DNA of 64,000 bases from Haloechinothrix sp033042135 (GTDB taxonomy: Bacteria > Actinomycetota > Actinomycetes > Mycobacteriales > Pseudonocardiaceae), in the NCBI RefSeq assembly GCF_033042135.1, contig NZ_WBXM01000005.1, positions 248,001 to 312,000 on the forward strand, given 5' to 3'. A model generated the notes under the pieces. It saw only the letters and a program-made list of their open reading frames with translations. It searched no databases and was not told where the DNA came from. A program made the translations under genes and the position numbers. Within the stretch, counting starts at the first letter, position 1. Each line of letters opens with the position of its first letter. Of the stretch, positions 33,883 through 43,688 are shown one piece after another.

Positions 33883-34701
33883 CTACCGGGGGCCGAGCCG
33901 CGCGCCGAGCGTGACCAGCCGCTGGTACGCCGAGCCCAGCACCCGCGCCATCACATCGATCACGTACGCGTCCGGCCCGACGAGGATCTTGGCCTGGTTG
34001 CGCCGCACGCCCCGCAGGATGCGGTCGGCCGCACCTTCCGGCGATGTGCGGGCGATCCGGTCGAACAGCGCGGAGAGCTCGTCAGTGTCCAGCCCGTCAG
34101 CCGCGCGGGCGTTGCGCGCGATATTGGTCTTGATCCCTCCGGGGTGCACACAGCTCACTCCGACCGGGTGCTTGTCGAGCCGCATCTCCTGACGCAGCGC
34201 CTCGGTGAACCCCCGCACCGCGAACTTGGTGGCGTTGTAAGCACTCTGGCTCGGCACCGCGATCAACCCGAACACGCTGGACACGTTGACCAGGTGACCA
34301 TCTCCGGAGGCGATGAGGTGCGGCAGGAAGGCCTTCGTGCCGTGCACCACGCCCCAGAAGTTGATGCCGACGATCCAATCGAGATCATCCCAGCTCATCT
34401 CGGCCACGTTGGCCGTCAACGCCACTCCCGCGTTGTTGACCACGAGATTGACCGTGCCGAACTCCGCGGCGACCTCGCCCGCGTAGGCGTTCATCGCCGC
34501 GCGGTCGGCCACATCGAGCACGTCGTGACGCACCGTGGCGCCTTCCTTCTCGCACAACGCGGCAGTGGAAGCCACAGCGACAGCGTTGACGTCCGACAGC
34601 GCCAGACGTGCTCCCTGCGTGGCCAGCCGCACAGCCAATGCCCTGCCGATACCCGAGCCCGCACCGGTGACTACGGCCACCTTCGTCGAGAATTCCTTCA
34701 C
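33883..34701 (-). CDS. Short-chain dehydrogenase/reductase
   Basis: 272 residues. NAD(P)-binding GAGSGIGRA, NNAG in LVVNNAGVALTA, catalytic Ser in VNVSSVFGL and YxxxK in SAYNATKFAVRG are intact. The C-terminal segment DAYVIDVMARVLGSAYQRL is typical of a large actinobacterial SDR group acting on hydrophobic alcohols. The substrate is unknown. GTG start. Confidence 0.85.
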   Translation of the reverse strand: MKEFSTKVAVVTGAGSGIGRALAVRLATQGARLALSDVNAVAVASTAALCEKEGATVRHDVLDVADRAAMNAYAGEVAAEFGTVNLVVNNAGVALTANVAEMSWDDLDWIVGINFWGVVHGTKAFLPHLIASGDGHLVNVSSVFGLIAVPSQSAYNATKFAVRGFTEALRQEMRLDKHPVGVSCVHPGGIKTNIARNARAADGLDTDELSALFDRIARTSPEGAADRILRGVRRNQAKILVGPDAYVIDVMARVLGSAYQRLVTLGARLGPR

Positions 34702-34808
34702 CTCGCTGCCACGCTCCTCACGCTCGCCTGGTCACCGGACCGCCCCACAGTAACTTACTATGAGTAAGAAAGCTAGTGTTTCTTGCCCGCACGGCGCATC
34801 ATGGAGGT

Positions 34809-35462
34809 GTGAGAACACGTCACCGATTCACCGACCGAGGGGAGGCGGGTCGGCTGCTGGGGGCAGCGCTCGCCAGGCAGCACTGGAACGACCCGGTCGT
34901 GCTGGGGCTGGCCCGCGGCGGCGTACCCGTCGCAGCGGGAGTAGCCGACGCGCTCGGCGCACCCCTCGACGTGATGGTGGCCCGCAAGATCGGCGCCCCC
35001 ACACAGCCGGAGCTGGCCATCGGCGCGGTCACCGCTGATGGTGCCTACCTCTACGACCCGGAGTCGATCACGGCGTTCGGCCTGCGGCCCGAGCAGCTCG
35101 AGCACCGCAAGGACGCCGAGGCCGCGGAGGCACGCCGCAGGCAAGCCGCCTACCGCCAGGATGCGCCCCCTGCGATCGGCGGGTGTGACACGGTCCTCGT
35201 CGACGACGGGCTGGCGACCGGCCTGACCGCAATCGCGGCGGTACGGACGCTGCGCCGATACGAGCCGCTGTCGGTCACCGTGGCGGTGCCTGTGGCCTCA
35301 CCGTCGGCACGCTCCAGGGTGGCGGGCGAGGCCGACGTCGCCTACGCGCTACACGAACCGGCATCGTTCCAAGCCGTCGGCCAGTGGTATCGCGACTTCC
35401 GGCAGGTCGAAGACGCCGAGGTACGCGAGATCCTGCGGGAACGCTCCGGCAGCGGCGCCTGA
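34809..35462 (+). CDS. Phosphoribosyltransferase-domain protein
   Basis: 217 residues. Type I PRTase fold: FTDRGEAGRLLGAALA, LGLARGGVPVAAGVADAL, and the PRPP loop TVLVDDGLATGLTAIAA. Homologues are often found in dormancy/stress gene clusters and the natural substrate is not known. The start is uncertain: GTG 34809 fits homologue length but GGAGG lies only one base before it; GTG 34776 gives 11 extra residues. Confidence 0.78.
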   Translation: MRTRHRFTDRGEAGRLLGAALARQHWNDPVVLGLARGGVPVAAGVADALGAPLDVMVARKIGAPTQPELAIGAVTADGAYLYDPESITAFGLRPEQLEHRKDAEAAEARRRQAAYRQDAPPAIGGCDTVLVDDGLATGLTAIAAVRTLRRYEPLSVTVAVPVASPSARSRVAGEADVAYALHEPASFQAVGQWYRDFRQVEDAEVREILRERSGSGA

Positions 35463-35504
35463 CCGGCAGGCTGCGCGCCGACCGTGCCTGGCTCGGTGCC
35501 AGGT

Positions 35505-36734
35505 TCATCCACGCGCAGGCAACACCCGGCCGGTCACGGCGCCGAGACCGATCCGCCTGCCCGCAGGCCCCGGGGCCGTCGCGGAGATGGACACCTCGTC
35601 TCCGTCGTTGAGGTAGCCGCGCTGCGAACCGTCGCCCAGCAACACCAGGTCGCTGCCGTCCCAGCTCAGCTCGAGCATGCAACCCCGCTGGTTCGGTTCC
35701 GCACCGCTGACGGTACCCGAGGCGATGAGGTCGCCGCGGCGCAGCGCGGCGCCGTTGATCGTCAGGTGAGCCAGCTGCTGGGCGGGCGTCCAGTACATCG
35801 TGGAGTAGGCAGGCTGCGATATCGGGTACCCGTTCAGGCGTACCGTCAGCTCCAGGTCGAGACCCCAGCGCGGTGCCGAACGCAGGTACGGCAACGGCTC
35901 GACATCGGAACCCGGCGCGGGTAACCAGGCATGGTCGAGGGCATCGAGCGGTACGACCCACGGGGAGATCGAGGTGGCGAATGACTTGCCGAGGAACGGG
36001 CCGAGCGGCCGGTACTCCCACGCCTGGATATCACGGGCCGACCAGTCGTTGACCAGGCACAGGCCGAAGACGTGCTCGGCGAAATCGGCCACCGGTACCG
36101 GTCGTTCCCGCTGGCTTCCCACACCGACCACGAAACCCACTTCCGCCTCGAAGTCCATCTTGCGGGTGGCGCCGAACGACGGGGACCCTCCCTCACCTTG
36201 ACCGCGCTGGCCGCGCGGCCGCTCGATCGGCGTGCCCGACGGGACGATCGTGCCTGCCCTGCCGTGGTAAGCCAGCGGAACGTGTCTCCAGTTCGGCGGC
36301 AGCGACTCGACACCGGGCCGGAACATCCGCCCCACGTTACGCGCGTGATGCTCGCTGGAGTAGAAATCCACGAAGTCGGCCACCGTGAACGGCCGGTGCA
36401 GTTCGACATCCGCACGCGAGATCAGGTTGGCCAGCACGACCGGGCGGTAGCCGGGATCGTGGAGCCACTCGATCACCCGACGCCGTACCGAGCGCCACAT
36501 CCGCGGGCCCGCCGCCAGCAGCGGATCGAGCACCGGAGCGTCGACCACCGCGGCGAACTCCTCGCCAAGGCGGCCAGCCGCGCCCGCGAGGTCGAGCACG
36601 CGGTCGGCGACCGCGACGCCGATACGGCGCGCCCCCGCCTCCCCTCGTTTCGGCTGAGAGAACACACCGTACGGCAACGTATCCGTACCGAACTCGGCAC
36701 CGTCCGGTACCGTCAACCAGCACTCGTCGCTCAC
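35505..36734 (-). CDS. fahA: Fumarylacetoacetase
   Basis: 409 residues. Last enzyme of tyrosine and homogentisate breakdown, splitting fumarylacetoacetate to fumarate and acetoacetate. An N-terminal SH3-like domain (about 15-120: LPYGVFSQPKRGEAGARRIG) is followed by the catalytic domain: DFVDFYSSEHHARNVGRMFRPG (metal-binding Asp and catalytic His), FEAEVGFVVG, NDWSARDIQAWEYRPLGPFL and SGTVSGAEPNQRGC. All match the family. hmgA is not in the window. Confidence 0.93.
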   Translation of the reverse strand: MSDECWLTVPDGAEFGTDTLPYGVFSQPKRGEAGARRIGVAVADRVLDLAGAAGRLGEEFAAVVDAPVLDPLLAAGPRMWRSVRRRVIEWLHDPGYRPVVLANLISRADVELHRPFTVADFVDFYSSEHHARNVGRMFRPGVESLPPNWRHVPLAYHGRAGTIVPSGTPIERPRGQRGQGEGGSPSFGATRKMDFEAEVGFVVGVGSQRERPVPVADFAEHVFGLCLVNDWSARDIQAWEYRPLGPFLGKSFATSISPWVVPLDALDHAWLPAPGSDVEPLPYLRSAPRWGLDLELTVRLNGYPISQPAYSTMYWTPAQQLAHLTINGAALRRGDLIASGTVSGAEPNQRGCMLELSWDGSDLVLLGDGSQRGYLNDGDEVSISATAPGPAGRRIGLGAVTGRVLPARG

Positions 36735-36835
36735 CGGCCCACCTCGTCACGGCGCGCACCGCGCGGGAACGCACTGCGGGAACGCACTGCCCGCTCCCCG
36801 TTCCAGCGTGCCACGACCGAGGGGGTCGCGGTGGT

Positions 36836-37825
36836 TCACGCTGTCAGCTTCGGTAGCACCTCGCGTCCGAACACCTCCAGCCACTCCTGCTGGTTGCGCC
36901 CTACGTTGTGCAGATAGATCCGGTTGAAACCGGCGTCGATGAACGACTGCAGCGCGGCGCGGTGCTCGTCTGGGTCGGCGGAGACCACCATGCGACCCGC
37001 GAAGTCCTCGCGCCGTACCAGCCTGGCCATCTGCTCGAAATCGAACGGCGAGCGGACGTCGGCCTTGGGGAACTTCATGCCACCGTTGGGCCACTGCTCG
37101 ATCGCGTTCGCCCATGCCTGCTCGTCGGTCGCCGCCCAGGACAGGTGCACCTGCAGCAGTTTCGGCATCGCGTCCGGGTCCTTGCCCGCCTGGCGTGCCC
37201 CCTGACCGAACCGCTCCAGAATCCCCGCCAGCTTGTCCAGCGAAGCACCCGGGGTGATGAGCCCATCAGCCAGCTCACCCGCCTTGCGTGAGGTGTACGG
37301 ACCAGCGGCGGCGACGTACACAGGTGGCGGCGCGTCGGGCATGGTCCACAACCGCATGGTATGCAGCTTGAAGAACTCGCCTGCGTGCTTGACATCCCCT
37401 CCGGTGAACAGCTTCCTGATCACCTGGAGAGCCTCGAACATCCGGCGAACCCGCTCCGGCGCCTCCGGCCAGTAACCAGCCAGCATGTGCTCGTTGAGCG
37501 CCTCTCCCGAACCGATACCGAGCCAGCTGCGTCCCGGGTACATCGCTTCGATGGTCGCCGCCGCCTGCGCGACCAGCGCCGGGTGGAACCGGAAGGACGG
37601 GCACGTCACGCCCGGCCCGAAGTCGCCTTCGGTACGCTCGCCGATCGCGCTAAGCACGCTCCAGACGAACGACGCCTCCCCCTGGGCGGGGACCCAGGGC
37701 TGGACGTGATCGGCGGCCATCTGGCCGCGAAACCCGTGGCGTTCCGCCAGCTCTGCCAGCTCCACCGACTCACGCGGCCCGAACTGCTCCAACGCCGCCG
37801 CGATCCCGATCTGCACCTCAGTCAC
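36836..37825 (-). CDS. LLM-class F420-dependent oxidoreductase (FGD-like)
   Basis: 329 residues of the luciferase-like TIM barrel, in the branch near F420-dependent glucose-6-phosphate dehydrogenase: ADHVQPWVPAQGEASFVW, LGIGSGEALNEHMLAGYWP, VYVAAAGPYTSRKAGELADGLI, YLHNVGRNQQEWLEVF. F420 use is inferred from the family; fbiD is in the same window. GTG 37825 is preferred because GGAAGGA lies 12 bases upstream; a GTG at 37837 has the ribosome site directly against it. Confidence 0.85.
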   Translation of the reverse strand: MTEVQIGIAAALEQFGPRESVELAELAERHGFRGQMAADHVQPWVPAQGEASFVWSVLSAIGERTEGDFGPGVTCPSFRFHPALVAQAAATIEAMYPGRSWLGIGSGEALNEHMLAGYWPEAPERVRRMFEALQVIRKLFTGGDVKHAGEFFKLHTMRLWTMPDAPPPVYVAAAGPYTSRKAGELADGLITPGASLDKLAGILERFGQGARQAGKDPDAMPKLLQVHLSWAATDEQAWANAIEQWPNGGMKFPKADVRSPFDFEQMARLVRREDFAGRMVVSADPDEHRAALQSFIDAGFNRIYLHNVGRNQQEWLEVFGREVLPKLTA

Positions 37826-37837
37826 GAGCCGCTCCAC

Positions 37838-38201
37838 TCCTTCCGCTCGGCGCCGCGGTCCGCTGTCGTGGTCAACCTACCGCGTGAGAAGGACCACGAG
37901 CCCGCCCGACCGCTCCGGCGTGCGCAGTTTCCCACTTCCGACCAGGGGCGCACCGGGAATGTGATCCACTAGACACCGGTCGCGCGCCCGTTCGGCGGCG
38001 GCCTCGCGCCCGTGGCGGGCCGACGGCGAACCGCGTGCGGTCGCCGAACCACGTGCCAGCCGGGGTGGTTCTATCGCGATCACTACCGCTCGTTTACCCG
38101 TGGCGCAGCTCGGGTACGCGAGGGGGCGGCACCCTGTGAATCGACCACCCGATCGGAGCAGTGACGTACCGCGACGGCCCCCGGATGCGGAGGGTGATCA
38201 C
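37838..38201. other. Intergenic region, divergent promoters
   Basis: About 360 bases between the divergent LLM and Vms1-like genes. I see no gene with acceptable start and codon pattern, and no strong hairpin. GGAGGG at 38189-38194 is the ribosome site of the following gene. Confidence 0.5.
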
Positions 38202-39338
38202 ATGAAGTTGGCGTTCCTGCAGGAGATCTACGACTACGAGGGTCCGTTCGCAACCGTGTACCTGGACACCTCGGCCGAGTCCGAGGACGCGGGCAAGGCC
38301 CTCGAACTACGCTGGTGCGGGGCGCGCGAATCGCTGAGCAGGCGGGGAGCGGGCGAGGCGGACCTGCGAGCCCTCGAGTCCGCGGTCGCCTCGCACGAAT
38401 CCCGTACCGGAAGACGCGGCCAGGTACTCGTCGCGGCCGAGGGCTCGGTGGTGTTCAGCGACGAGCTACCGGAGCCGCCGGAGCACTTCCCCTCCGATGC
38501 GGGAGTGTCCTTCGGCCGGCTCCCTCATCTGCTGCCCTACCTCGCCATGCGCCAGGCTCGCATCCCCCATGTGGTGGCCGTGGTCGATCGTCTCGGTGCC
38601 GACCTGACGATCGTGCAGGCGAACCAGCACGTCATGCGCTCGTCCGTCGACGGTGACGACAATCCGCACCACAAGAGTCACGCTGCTGGGCAGGGTGACG
38701 AGAAGCGACACCACCAGCGCGTCGAGGAACGGTGGAAGGCGAACGCCAAGCTGATCGCCGACGAGATCACGCGCCGCGTGCGGGAGTACCGCGCGGAGGT
38801 CGTCGTCCTCGCAGGCGACGTCGAGCAGCGCAAGCTCGTCGGCGATCAGCTAGAGGCCCACGTGCGGGAGCTGGTCATCGCGACCGCAGCGGGTCACCGG
38901 CGGCGCGGGGCACTCGACGCACCGTTACGAGAGGAGATCGCCGAGGCGGTCGACACGACACTGCAACAGCGTGTCGACCGGGCCGTCGTCGAGTTCGAGA
39001 AGGAGCGCGGCAACCGGGCACACGTCGCGGAAGGGTGGCAGGAAACGGTCGACGCGCTGCTTCACGGGCAGGTCCGAGCCCTGCTGTGGAGCCGGGAAGC
39101 CTACGGGTTGGCAGACCACGGCATGCTGTCGATCGGTTCGGAGCCCAACCACGTCGCTTTCGAGGACGCGACACTGGTCGCTCTCGGCGCGGCATGGGTC
39201 GAGCACGTAGCCGCCGAGGATGCCCTCATCCGGGCGGCCTCCTGCACCGGGGCCGATCTCGTCCTGCCCGCACCACGGGAGGTCGAGCTCGCCGATGGGG
39301 TCGGGGCCGTGCTGCGGTACGCGGACAGCACCCGGTGA
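38202..39338 (+). CDS. Vms1/eRF1-like protein (Rv2629 type)
   Basis: 378 residues. Resembles mycobacterial Rv2629 and the bacterial eRF1-domain proteins proposed to act on stalled ribosomes. Seen: FATVYLDTSAESEDAGKALELRW, VVAVVDRLGADLTIVQ, VVLAGDVEQRKLVGDQL and a C-terminal L7Ae-like part ALIRAASCTGADLVL. Peptidyl-tRNA hydrolysis is an inference from the fold, not shown by a clear catalytic motif here. ATG 38202 has GGAGGG 8 bases upstream; the open frame extends further 5' but without a ribosome site. Confidence 0.78.
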   Translation: MKLAFLQEIYDYEGPFATVYLDTSAESEDAGKALELRWCGARESLSRRGAGEADLRALESAVASHESRTGRRGQVLVAAEGSVVFSDELPEPPEHFPSDAGVSFGRLPHLLPYLAMRQARIPHVVAVVDRLGADLTIVQANQHVMRSSVDGDDNPHHKSHAAGQGDEKRHHQRVEERWKANAKLIADEITRRVREYRAEVVVLAGDVEQRKLVGDQLEAHVRELVIATAAGHRRRGALDAPLREEIAEAVDTTLQQRVDRAVVEFEKERGNRAHVAEGWQETVDALLHGQVRALLWSREAYGLADHGMLSIGSEPNHVAFEDATLVALGAAWVEHVAAEDALIRAASCTGADLVLPAPREVELADGVGAVLRYADSTR

Positions 39339-39354
39339 CCCCGCCGACCAACGC

Positions 39355-42300
39355 TCACACGTTACGCCGGTACTGCCCGCCGACCTCGAAGAACGTCTCG
39401 GTGATCTGCTCGAGGGTGCACACCCGTGCCGCGTCCATCAGCACATCGAAAACGTTCTCGCCCGCGGTGGCCGCCTCGCGCAGCGCCTTGAGTGCCTGCT
39501 CGGCCTCGGCCGCGTGCCGTTCGCGGAACCGGGCGGTGCGCTCCAGCTGCGACCGCTTCTCCTCCTCGGTGGCGCGTGCGAGTTCGACCTCGGCTTCAGC
39601 CTCGGACTCGCCACTCGGATCGAGGAAGGTGTTCACTCCGATGATCGGCAGTTCGCCGTCGTGTTTGAGCCGTTCGTAGGTCATGGACTCGTCCTGGATC
39701 TTGCCGCGCTGGTAGCCGTTCTCCATGGCGCCCAGCACGCCACCGCGCTCGGAGATCCGCTCGAACTCCGCGAGTACCGCTTCCTCGACCAGGTCGGTCA
39801 GCTCGTCGACGATGAACGCTCCCTGCAGGGGATTCTCGTTCTTGGCCAGTCCCCATTCCTTGCTGATGATCATCTGGATGGCCAGCGCGCGCCGCACCGA
39901 GCTCTCGGTCGGAGTGGTGATCGCCTCGTCGTAGGCGTTGGTGTGCAGCGAGTTGGCGTTGTCGTACAGCGCGCACAACGCCTGCAGGGTCGTGCGGATG
40001 TCGTTGAAGCTCATCTCCTGTGCGTGCAGTGACCGGCCGGAGGTCTGCACGTGGTATTTCAACTTCTGTGAGCGCTCGTTCGCACCGTAACGCTCGCGCA
40101 TGGCGACGGCCCAAATCCGTCGGGCAACACGACCGATCACAGTGTATTCGGCATCCATGCCGTTGGAGAAAAAGAACGACAGGTTCGGCGCGAAATCATC
40201 GATATGCATGCCTCGGGCCAGGTACGACTCCACATAGGTGAAGCCGTTGGCCAGCGTGAACGCCAGCTGCGTGATCGGATTGGCGCCCGCCTCGGCAATA
40301 TGGTAGCCGGAGATCGAGACCGAGTAGAAGTTCCGCACGTCGTGGGCGATGAACCACTCCTGGATATCGGCCATCATCCGCAGCGAGAACTCGGTGGAGA
40401 AGATACAGGTGTTCTGCCCCTGATCCTCCTTGAGGATATCTGCCTGCACCGTGCCCCTGACGCTACGCAGCGCCATGGCACGCAGTTCGGCGGCCTCCTC
40501 TTCGGTGGGATCCCTGCCCTGTTCGTCACGGAACGCGTCGAAACGCTGGTCGATCGCGGTGTTGAGGAAGAACGCCAGGATCGCCGGGGCAGGCCCGTTG
40601 ATGGTCATCGACACCGAGGTCGATGGCGAGGTGAGGTCGAATCCGTCGTACAGCGCCTTCATGTCGTCCAACGTCGCGATCGACACCCCAGATGTGCCGA
40701 TCTTGCCGTACACGTCCGGCTTGGTGGACGGATCGTGACCGTAGAGGGTCACCGAATCGAACGCCGTGGACAGCCGGTGTGCCTCCGATTCGGAGGAGAG
40801 GTACTTGAAGCGGCGGTTGGTTCGGAACGGGTCACCCTCGCCCGCGAACATCCGAGCCGGGTCCTCGCCTTCCCGCTTGAACGGGAATACCCCTGCGGTG
40901 AACGGGAAGTAGCCGGGCAGGTTCTCCCTGCGCAGGAACGACAACAGGTCGCCACGGTCCCGGTAACGCGGCAGCGCCACCCGCGAGACCTTGCTGCCGG
41001 AGAGGGTCTCCCGCCAGAGGTCGTTGCGCAGTTCCCTGTCCCGGACACGCACCACCAGCTCGTCACCGCTGTAGTCGGACTTCCGCTGCGGCCACTCGTC
41101 GAGCAGCCGTGCGGACTCCCCGCTCACCCTGCCGCGCGCCGTCTCGATGAGCCGCTCGATCGCGGAGGTGTCGGCGGAGTCATCGGCCAGTGCGTCGCGG
41201 GCAGCACCGAGTTGGTCGAGATGCCGCACCACGTCCGCCTGCTCCCGGGTGTGTTCGTGATAAGCACGCACGGTCGCGGCGATATCGGCGAGGTAGCTCG
41301 CCCGCGTGGCGGGGATAACCGTGTCCAGGTCGGTGGAGACCTTGCCCGACACGGCGGGCAGCGTCCCGGCGGATACGCTCAACCCACGTTCGGCCAGCTC
41401 GTCCCGGAGAAACTGGTACAGGGCGGTAACGCCGTCGTCGTTGAACCGCGCCGCGCTGGTACCGAAGACGGGCATGTCCTCGGGGGAAGCACCGAACGCC
41501 TCCCGGTTGCGGATCAGCTGACGGGAAACGTCCCTTCTGGCGTCCTCCGCCCCTCTGCGCTCGAACTTGTTGATCGCCACGGCCGCGGCGAAGTCCAGCA
41601 TGTCGATCTTTTCCAGCTGTGAGGCCGCGCCGAACTCGGGCGTCATCACATACAGCGGCACATCGACGTGGTCGACGATGCCCGCATCCCCCTGCCCGAT
41701 ACCGGGGGTTTCCACGATCACCAGGTCGTAGCCTGCCGCCTGGCAGCCGCGGATGGCGTCGGTGAGCCCCGTCGGGATCTCCCCTGCGGTACCGCGCGTG
41801 GCCATAGACCGGAAGTACACCGGCCCGAAGTCCGCGGCGGGGCCGGCAGGTCCCGCCGCGGCGCGGCCCGCACCAGCCGACCAGGGCCCGAGCGAGTTCA
41901 CCCGGATACGGTCGCCGAGCAACGCACCACCTCCCCGCCTGCGCGAGGGGTCGACCGCCAGGACGGCGATGCGCAGCTTGTCCTCCTGATCGAGACGGAA
42001 TCGGCGGAGCAGCTCGTCGGTCAGCGAGGACTTCCCCGAGCCACCCGTACCGGTGATCCCCAGCACCGGGACCTGGCGTGTCCGAGCGGCGCGCTCGATG
42101 GCATCCCGCCAGTCATCGGGCAACACGTCGCCTTCCATCATGCTGATGGCCCGTGCCAACGTCGGGACGTCGCCTGCGAGGAGCTGGTCGACCGATCCGA
42201 CCTGCCGGGCGGTCAGGTCCCGGTCACACTCGGCGATCATAGTGTTGATCATGCCGGGCAGCCCCATGCGCTGCCCGTCAGCGGGCGAGAAGATGCGTGC

Positions 42301-42651
42301 GACCCCCCTGGAGTGCAGCAGCTCGATCTCCTCGTCGACGATCACGCCGCCGCCACCGCCGTATACCCGGATATGGTCCGCGCCCCGCTCCCTCAGCAGT
42401 TCGACCAGGTAGGTGAAGTACTCGACGTGCCCACCCTGGTAGGCCGACACCGCGACGCCGTGCACGTCCTCGGAGATCGCAGCGGTCACGACCTCGTCCA
42501 CCGAGCGGTTGTGCCCCAGGTGGACGACCTCGGCACCCTGCGACTGGAGGATGCGCCGCATGATGTTGATCGACGCGTCATGGCCGTCGAACAGGCTGGA
42601 CGCGGTGACGAACCTGACGGGATTCACCGGGTGGTGCAGTTGGGCGGTCAT
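39355..42651 (-). CDS. icmF: Fused isobutyryl-CoA mutase IcmF
   Basis: 1098 residues, the full length of IcmF. Order: B12-binding domain (about 10-145; SLFDGHDASINIMRRIL with the cobalt-ligating DxH and YGGGGGVIVDEEIELL), G-protein chaperone domain (about 190-440; Walker A GTGGSGKSS) and the mutase TIM barrel (about 560-1098; RRENLPGYFPFTAGVFP, DDMKALYDGFDL, QTSGRSLHAQEMSFNDIRTTL). Interconverts isobutyryl-CoA and n-butyryl-CoA (or pivalyl/isovaleryl-CoA), with the GTPase loading cobalamin. A palindrome overlaps its promoter; -10 TAGTAT lies 9 bases before the ATG, so the leader is very short. Confidence 0.95.
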   Translation of the reverse strand: MTAQLHHPVNPVRFVTASSLFDGHDASINIMRRILQSQGAEVVHLGHNRSVDEVVTAAISEDVHGVAVSAYQGGHVEYFTYLVELLRERGADHIRVYGGGGGVIVDEEIELLHSRGVARIFSPADGQRMGLPGMINTMIAECDRDLTARQVGSVDQLLAGDVPTLARAISMMEGDVLPDDWRDAIERAARTRQVPVLGITGTGGSGKSSLTDELLRRFRLDQEDKLRIAVLAVDPSRRRGGGALLGDRIRVNSLGPWSAGAGRAAAGPAGPAADFGPVYFRSMATRGTAGEIPTGLTDAIRGCQAAGYDLVIVETPGIGQGDAGIVDHVDVPLYVMTPEFGAASQLEKIDMLDFAAAVAINKFERRGAEDARRDVSRQLIRNREAFGASPEDMPVFGTSAARFNDDGVTALYQFLRDELAERGLSVSAGTLPAVSGKVSTDLDTVIPATRASYLADIAATVRAYHEHTREQADVVRHLDQLGAARDALADDSADTSAIERLIETARGRVSGESARLLDEWPQRKSDYSGDELVVRVRDRELRNDLWRETLSGSKVSRVALPRYRDRGDLLSFLRRENLPGYFPFTAGVFPFKREGEDPARMFAGEGDPFRTNRRFKYLSSESEAHRLSTAFDSVTLYGHDPSTKPDVYGKIGTSGVSIATLDDMKALYDGFDLTSPSTSVSMTINGPAPAILAFFLNTAIDQRFDAFRDEQGRDPTEEEAAELRAMALRSVRGTVQADILKEDQGQNTCIFSTEFSLRMMADIQEWFIAHDVRNFYSVSISGYHIAEAGANPITQLAFTLANGFTYVESYLARGMHIDDFAPNLSFFFSNGMDAEYTVIGRVARRIWAVAMRERYGANERSQKLKYHVQTSGRSLHAQEMSFNDIRTTLQALCALYDNANSLHTNAYDEAITTPTESSVRRALAIQMIISKEWGLAKNENPLQGAFIVDELTDLVEEAVLAEFERISERGGVLGAMENGYQRGKIQDESMTYERLKHDGELPIIGVNTFLDPSGESEAEAEVELARATEEEKRSQLERTARFRERHAAEAEQALKALREAATAGENVFDVLMDAARVCTLEQITETFFEVGGQYRRNV

Positions 42652-42669
42652 ACTCTCAAAATACTAGGA

Positions 42670-42688
42670 CTTCCAACTATTTTGGAAG
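42670..42688. promoter_or_regulatory. Palindromic operator at the icmF promoter
   Basis: CTTCCAACTATTTTGGAAG has perfect 7-bp arms CTTCCAA/TTGGAAG around 5 bases. On the minus strand it covers the -35 region and spacer of a promoter whose -10 is TAGTAT (42661-42666). The half TTCCAACT is shared with the operator repeats at 54920-54949. Confidence 0.6.
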
Positions 42689-42854
42689 CGCCCACGCGTT
42701 GTGGTCTACGCAATACTCCGGCCACCCACCGAGGTGACAGCCCGGTCGGTGCCCGTCGCCCCAGCTCGCGGCCTCCGGCCTCACCTGCCCGCGTTCGCGA
42801 TCCGGTGACACGCCCCCGGCTGTGCGCCGTGCGGACGCGCACCGCACACCCGGC

Positions 42855-43466
42855 TCACCGCGCGCCCTGGTTGCGCGCCACCCACTGCTTCATGGCGTAC
42901 TCCACCAGCGTGATGAGCGTCTGCTTCGTCGATTCCCGTCCCCGCGCGTCACAACGAACGATCGGCACCGAGGGGTCGACAGCCAACGCCTCACGCACAT
43001 CCTCGATCTCGTGATGCAGCACCCCGTCGAACGTGTTGATCCCGACGATATACGGCAGGCCGCGATCTTCGAAGAAGTCCACCGGCGCGAACGAGTCCGC
43101 CAGCCTCCGGGTGTCGGCCAGGACCACGGCACCGATGGCACCGCGCACCAGGTCGTCCCACATGAACCAGAACCGTTGCTGCCCGGGGGTGCCGAACAGG
43201 TAAAGGATGAGGTCCTCGTCGAGCGATACGCGGCCGAAGTCCATCGCCACCGTCGTGGCCTTTTTGTCCGGTGTGGCAGCCAGGTCGTCGATGCCGGTAC
43301 TGGCGTCGGTCATCATCGCCTCGGTGGTCAGCGGCACGATCTCCGAAACCGAACCGACGAACGTCGTCTTGCCTGCACCGAAACCACCGGCAACGACGAT
43401 CTTCGCCGAGGTCATGGTCGACGAGTCGGACTGCTGCTTGGTCAACTCGTATGCCGGGTTCGTCAC
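42855..43466 (-). CDS. cvnD: Ras-like GTPase of a Cvn conservon (CvnD)
   Basis: 203 residues. P-loop GGFGAGKTTFVG, switch/Walker B region LYLFGTPGQQRFWFMWDDLVRGA and a G4-like GINTFDG. Small GTPases of this family end the actinobacterial operons histidine kinase, roadblock, DUF742, GTPase, thought to form a membrane-associated G-protein-like signalling complex. GTG 43466 is chosen by homology. A 222-base gap separates it from the DUF742 gene, where overlap is usual. Confidence 0.88.
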   Translation of the reverse strand: MTNPAYELTKQQSDSSTMTSAKIVVAGGFGAGKTTFVGSVSEIVPLTTEAMMTDASTGIDDLAATPDKKATTVAMDFGRVSLDEDLILYLFGTPGQQRFWFMWDDLVRGAIGAVVLADTRRLADSFAPVDFFEDRGLPYIVGINTFDGVLHHEIEDVREALAVDPSVPIVRCDARGRESTKQTLITLVEYAMKQWVARNQGAR

Positions 43467-43688
43467 GGCTGGATCCCCCCAATACGGCGGACAACGCTGG
43501 TGGTCCCCGTGCTCCCGTGCGGATCGGGCACCGCCCTGCGGGCAGCGGTTGCCGGAACAGGCCGGCGACCACCGAGCGGGGGCGAACACGAGCACGTCAA
43601 GCAGCCACCCGGGTGCCGCACCCGGACATCGCGTGCGCCACGGTGACCCTCACTATCCAACCACCCCGGCACGGCGACCAACACCTTC
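43467..43688 (-). other. Unusual gap inside the Cvn operon with possible internal promoter
   Basis: Contains, on the minus strand, TTGGTC, 18 bases, GATAGT (43652-43681) and a CCGGGTG/CACCCGG hairpin (43609-43625). No convincing gene. It may give the GTPase its own transcription. Confidence 0.4.

Noticed and set aside
40204..43014. Two long plus-strand frames opposite icmF and cvnD
   Set aside because: They mirror the codon structure of icmF; no recognised domain.
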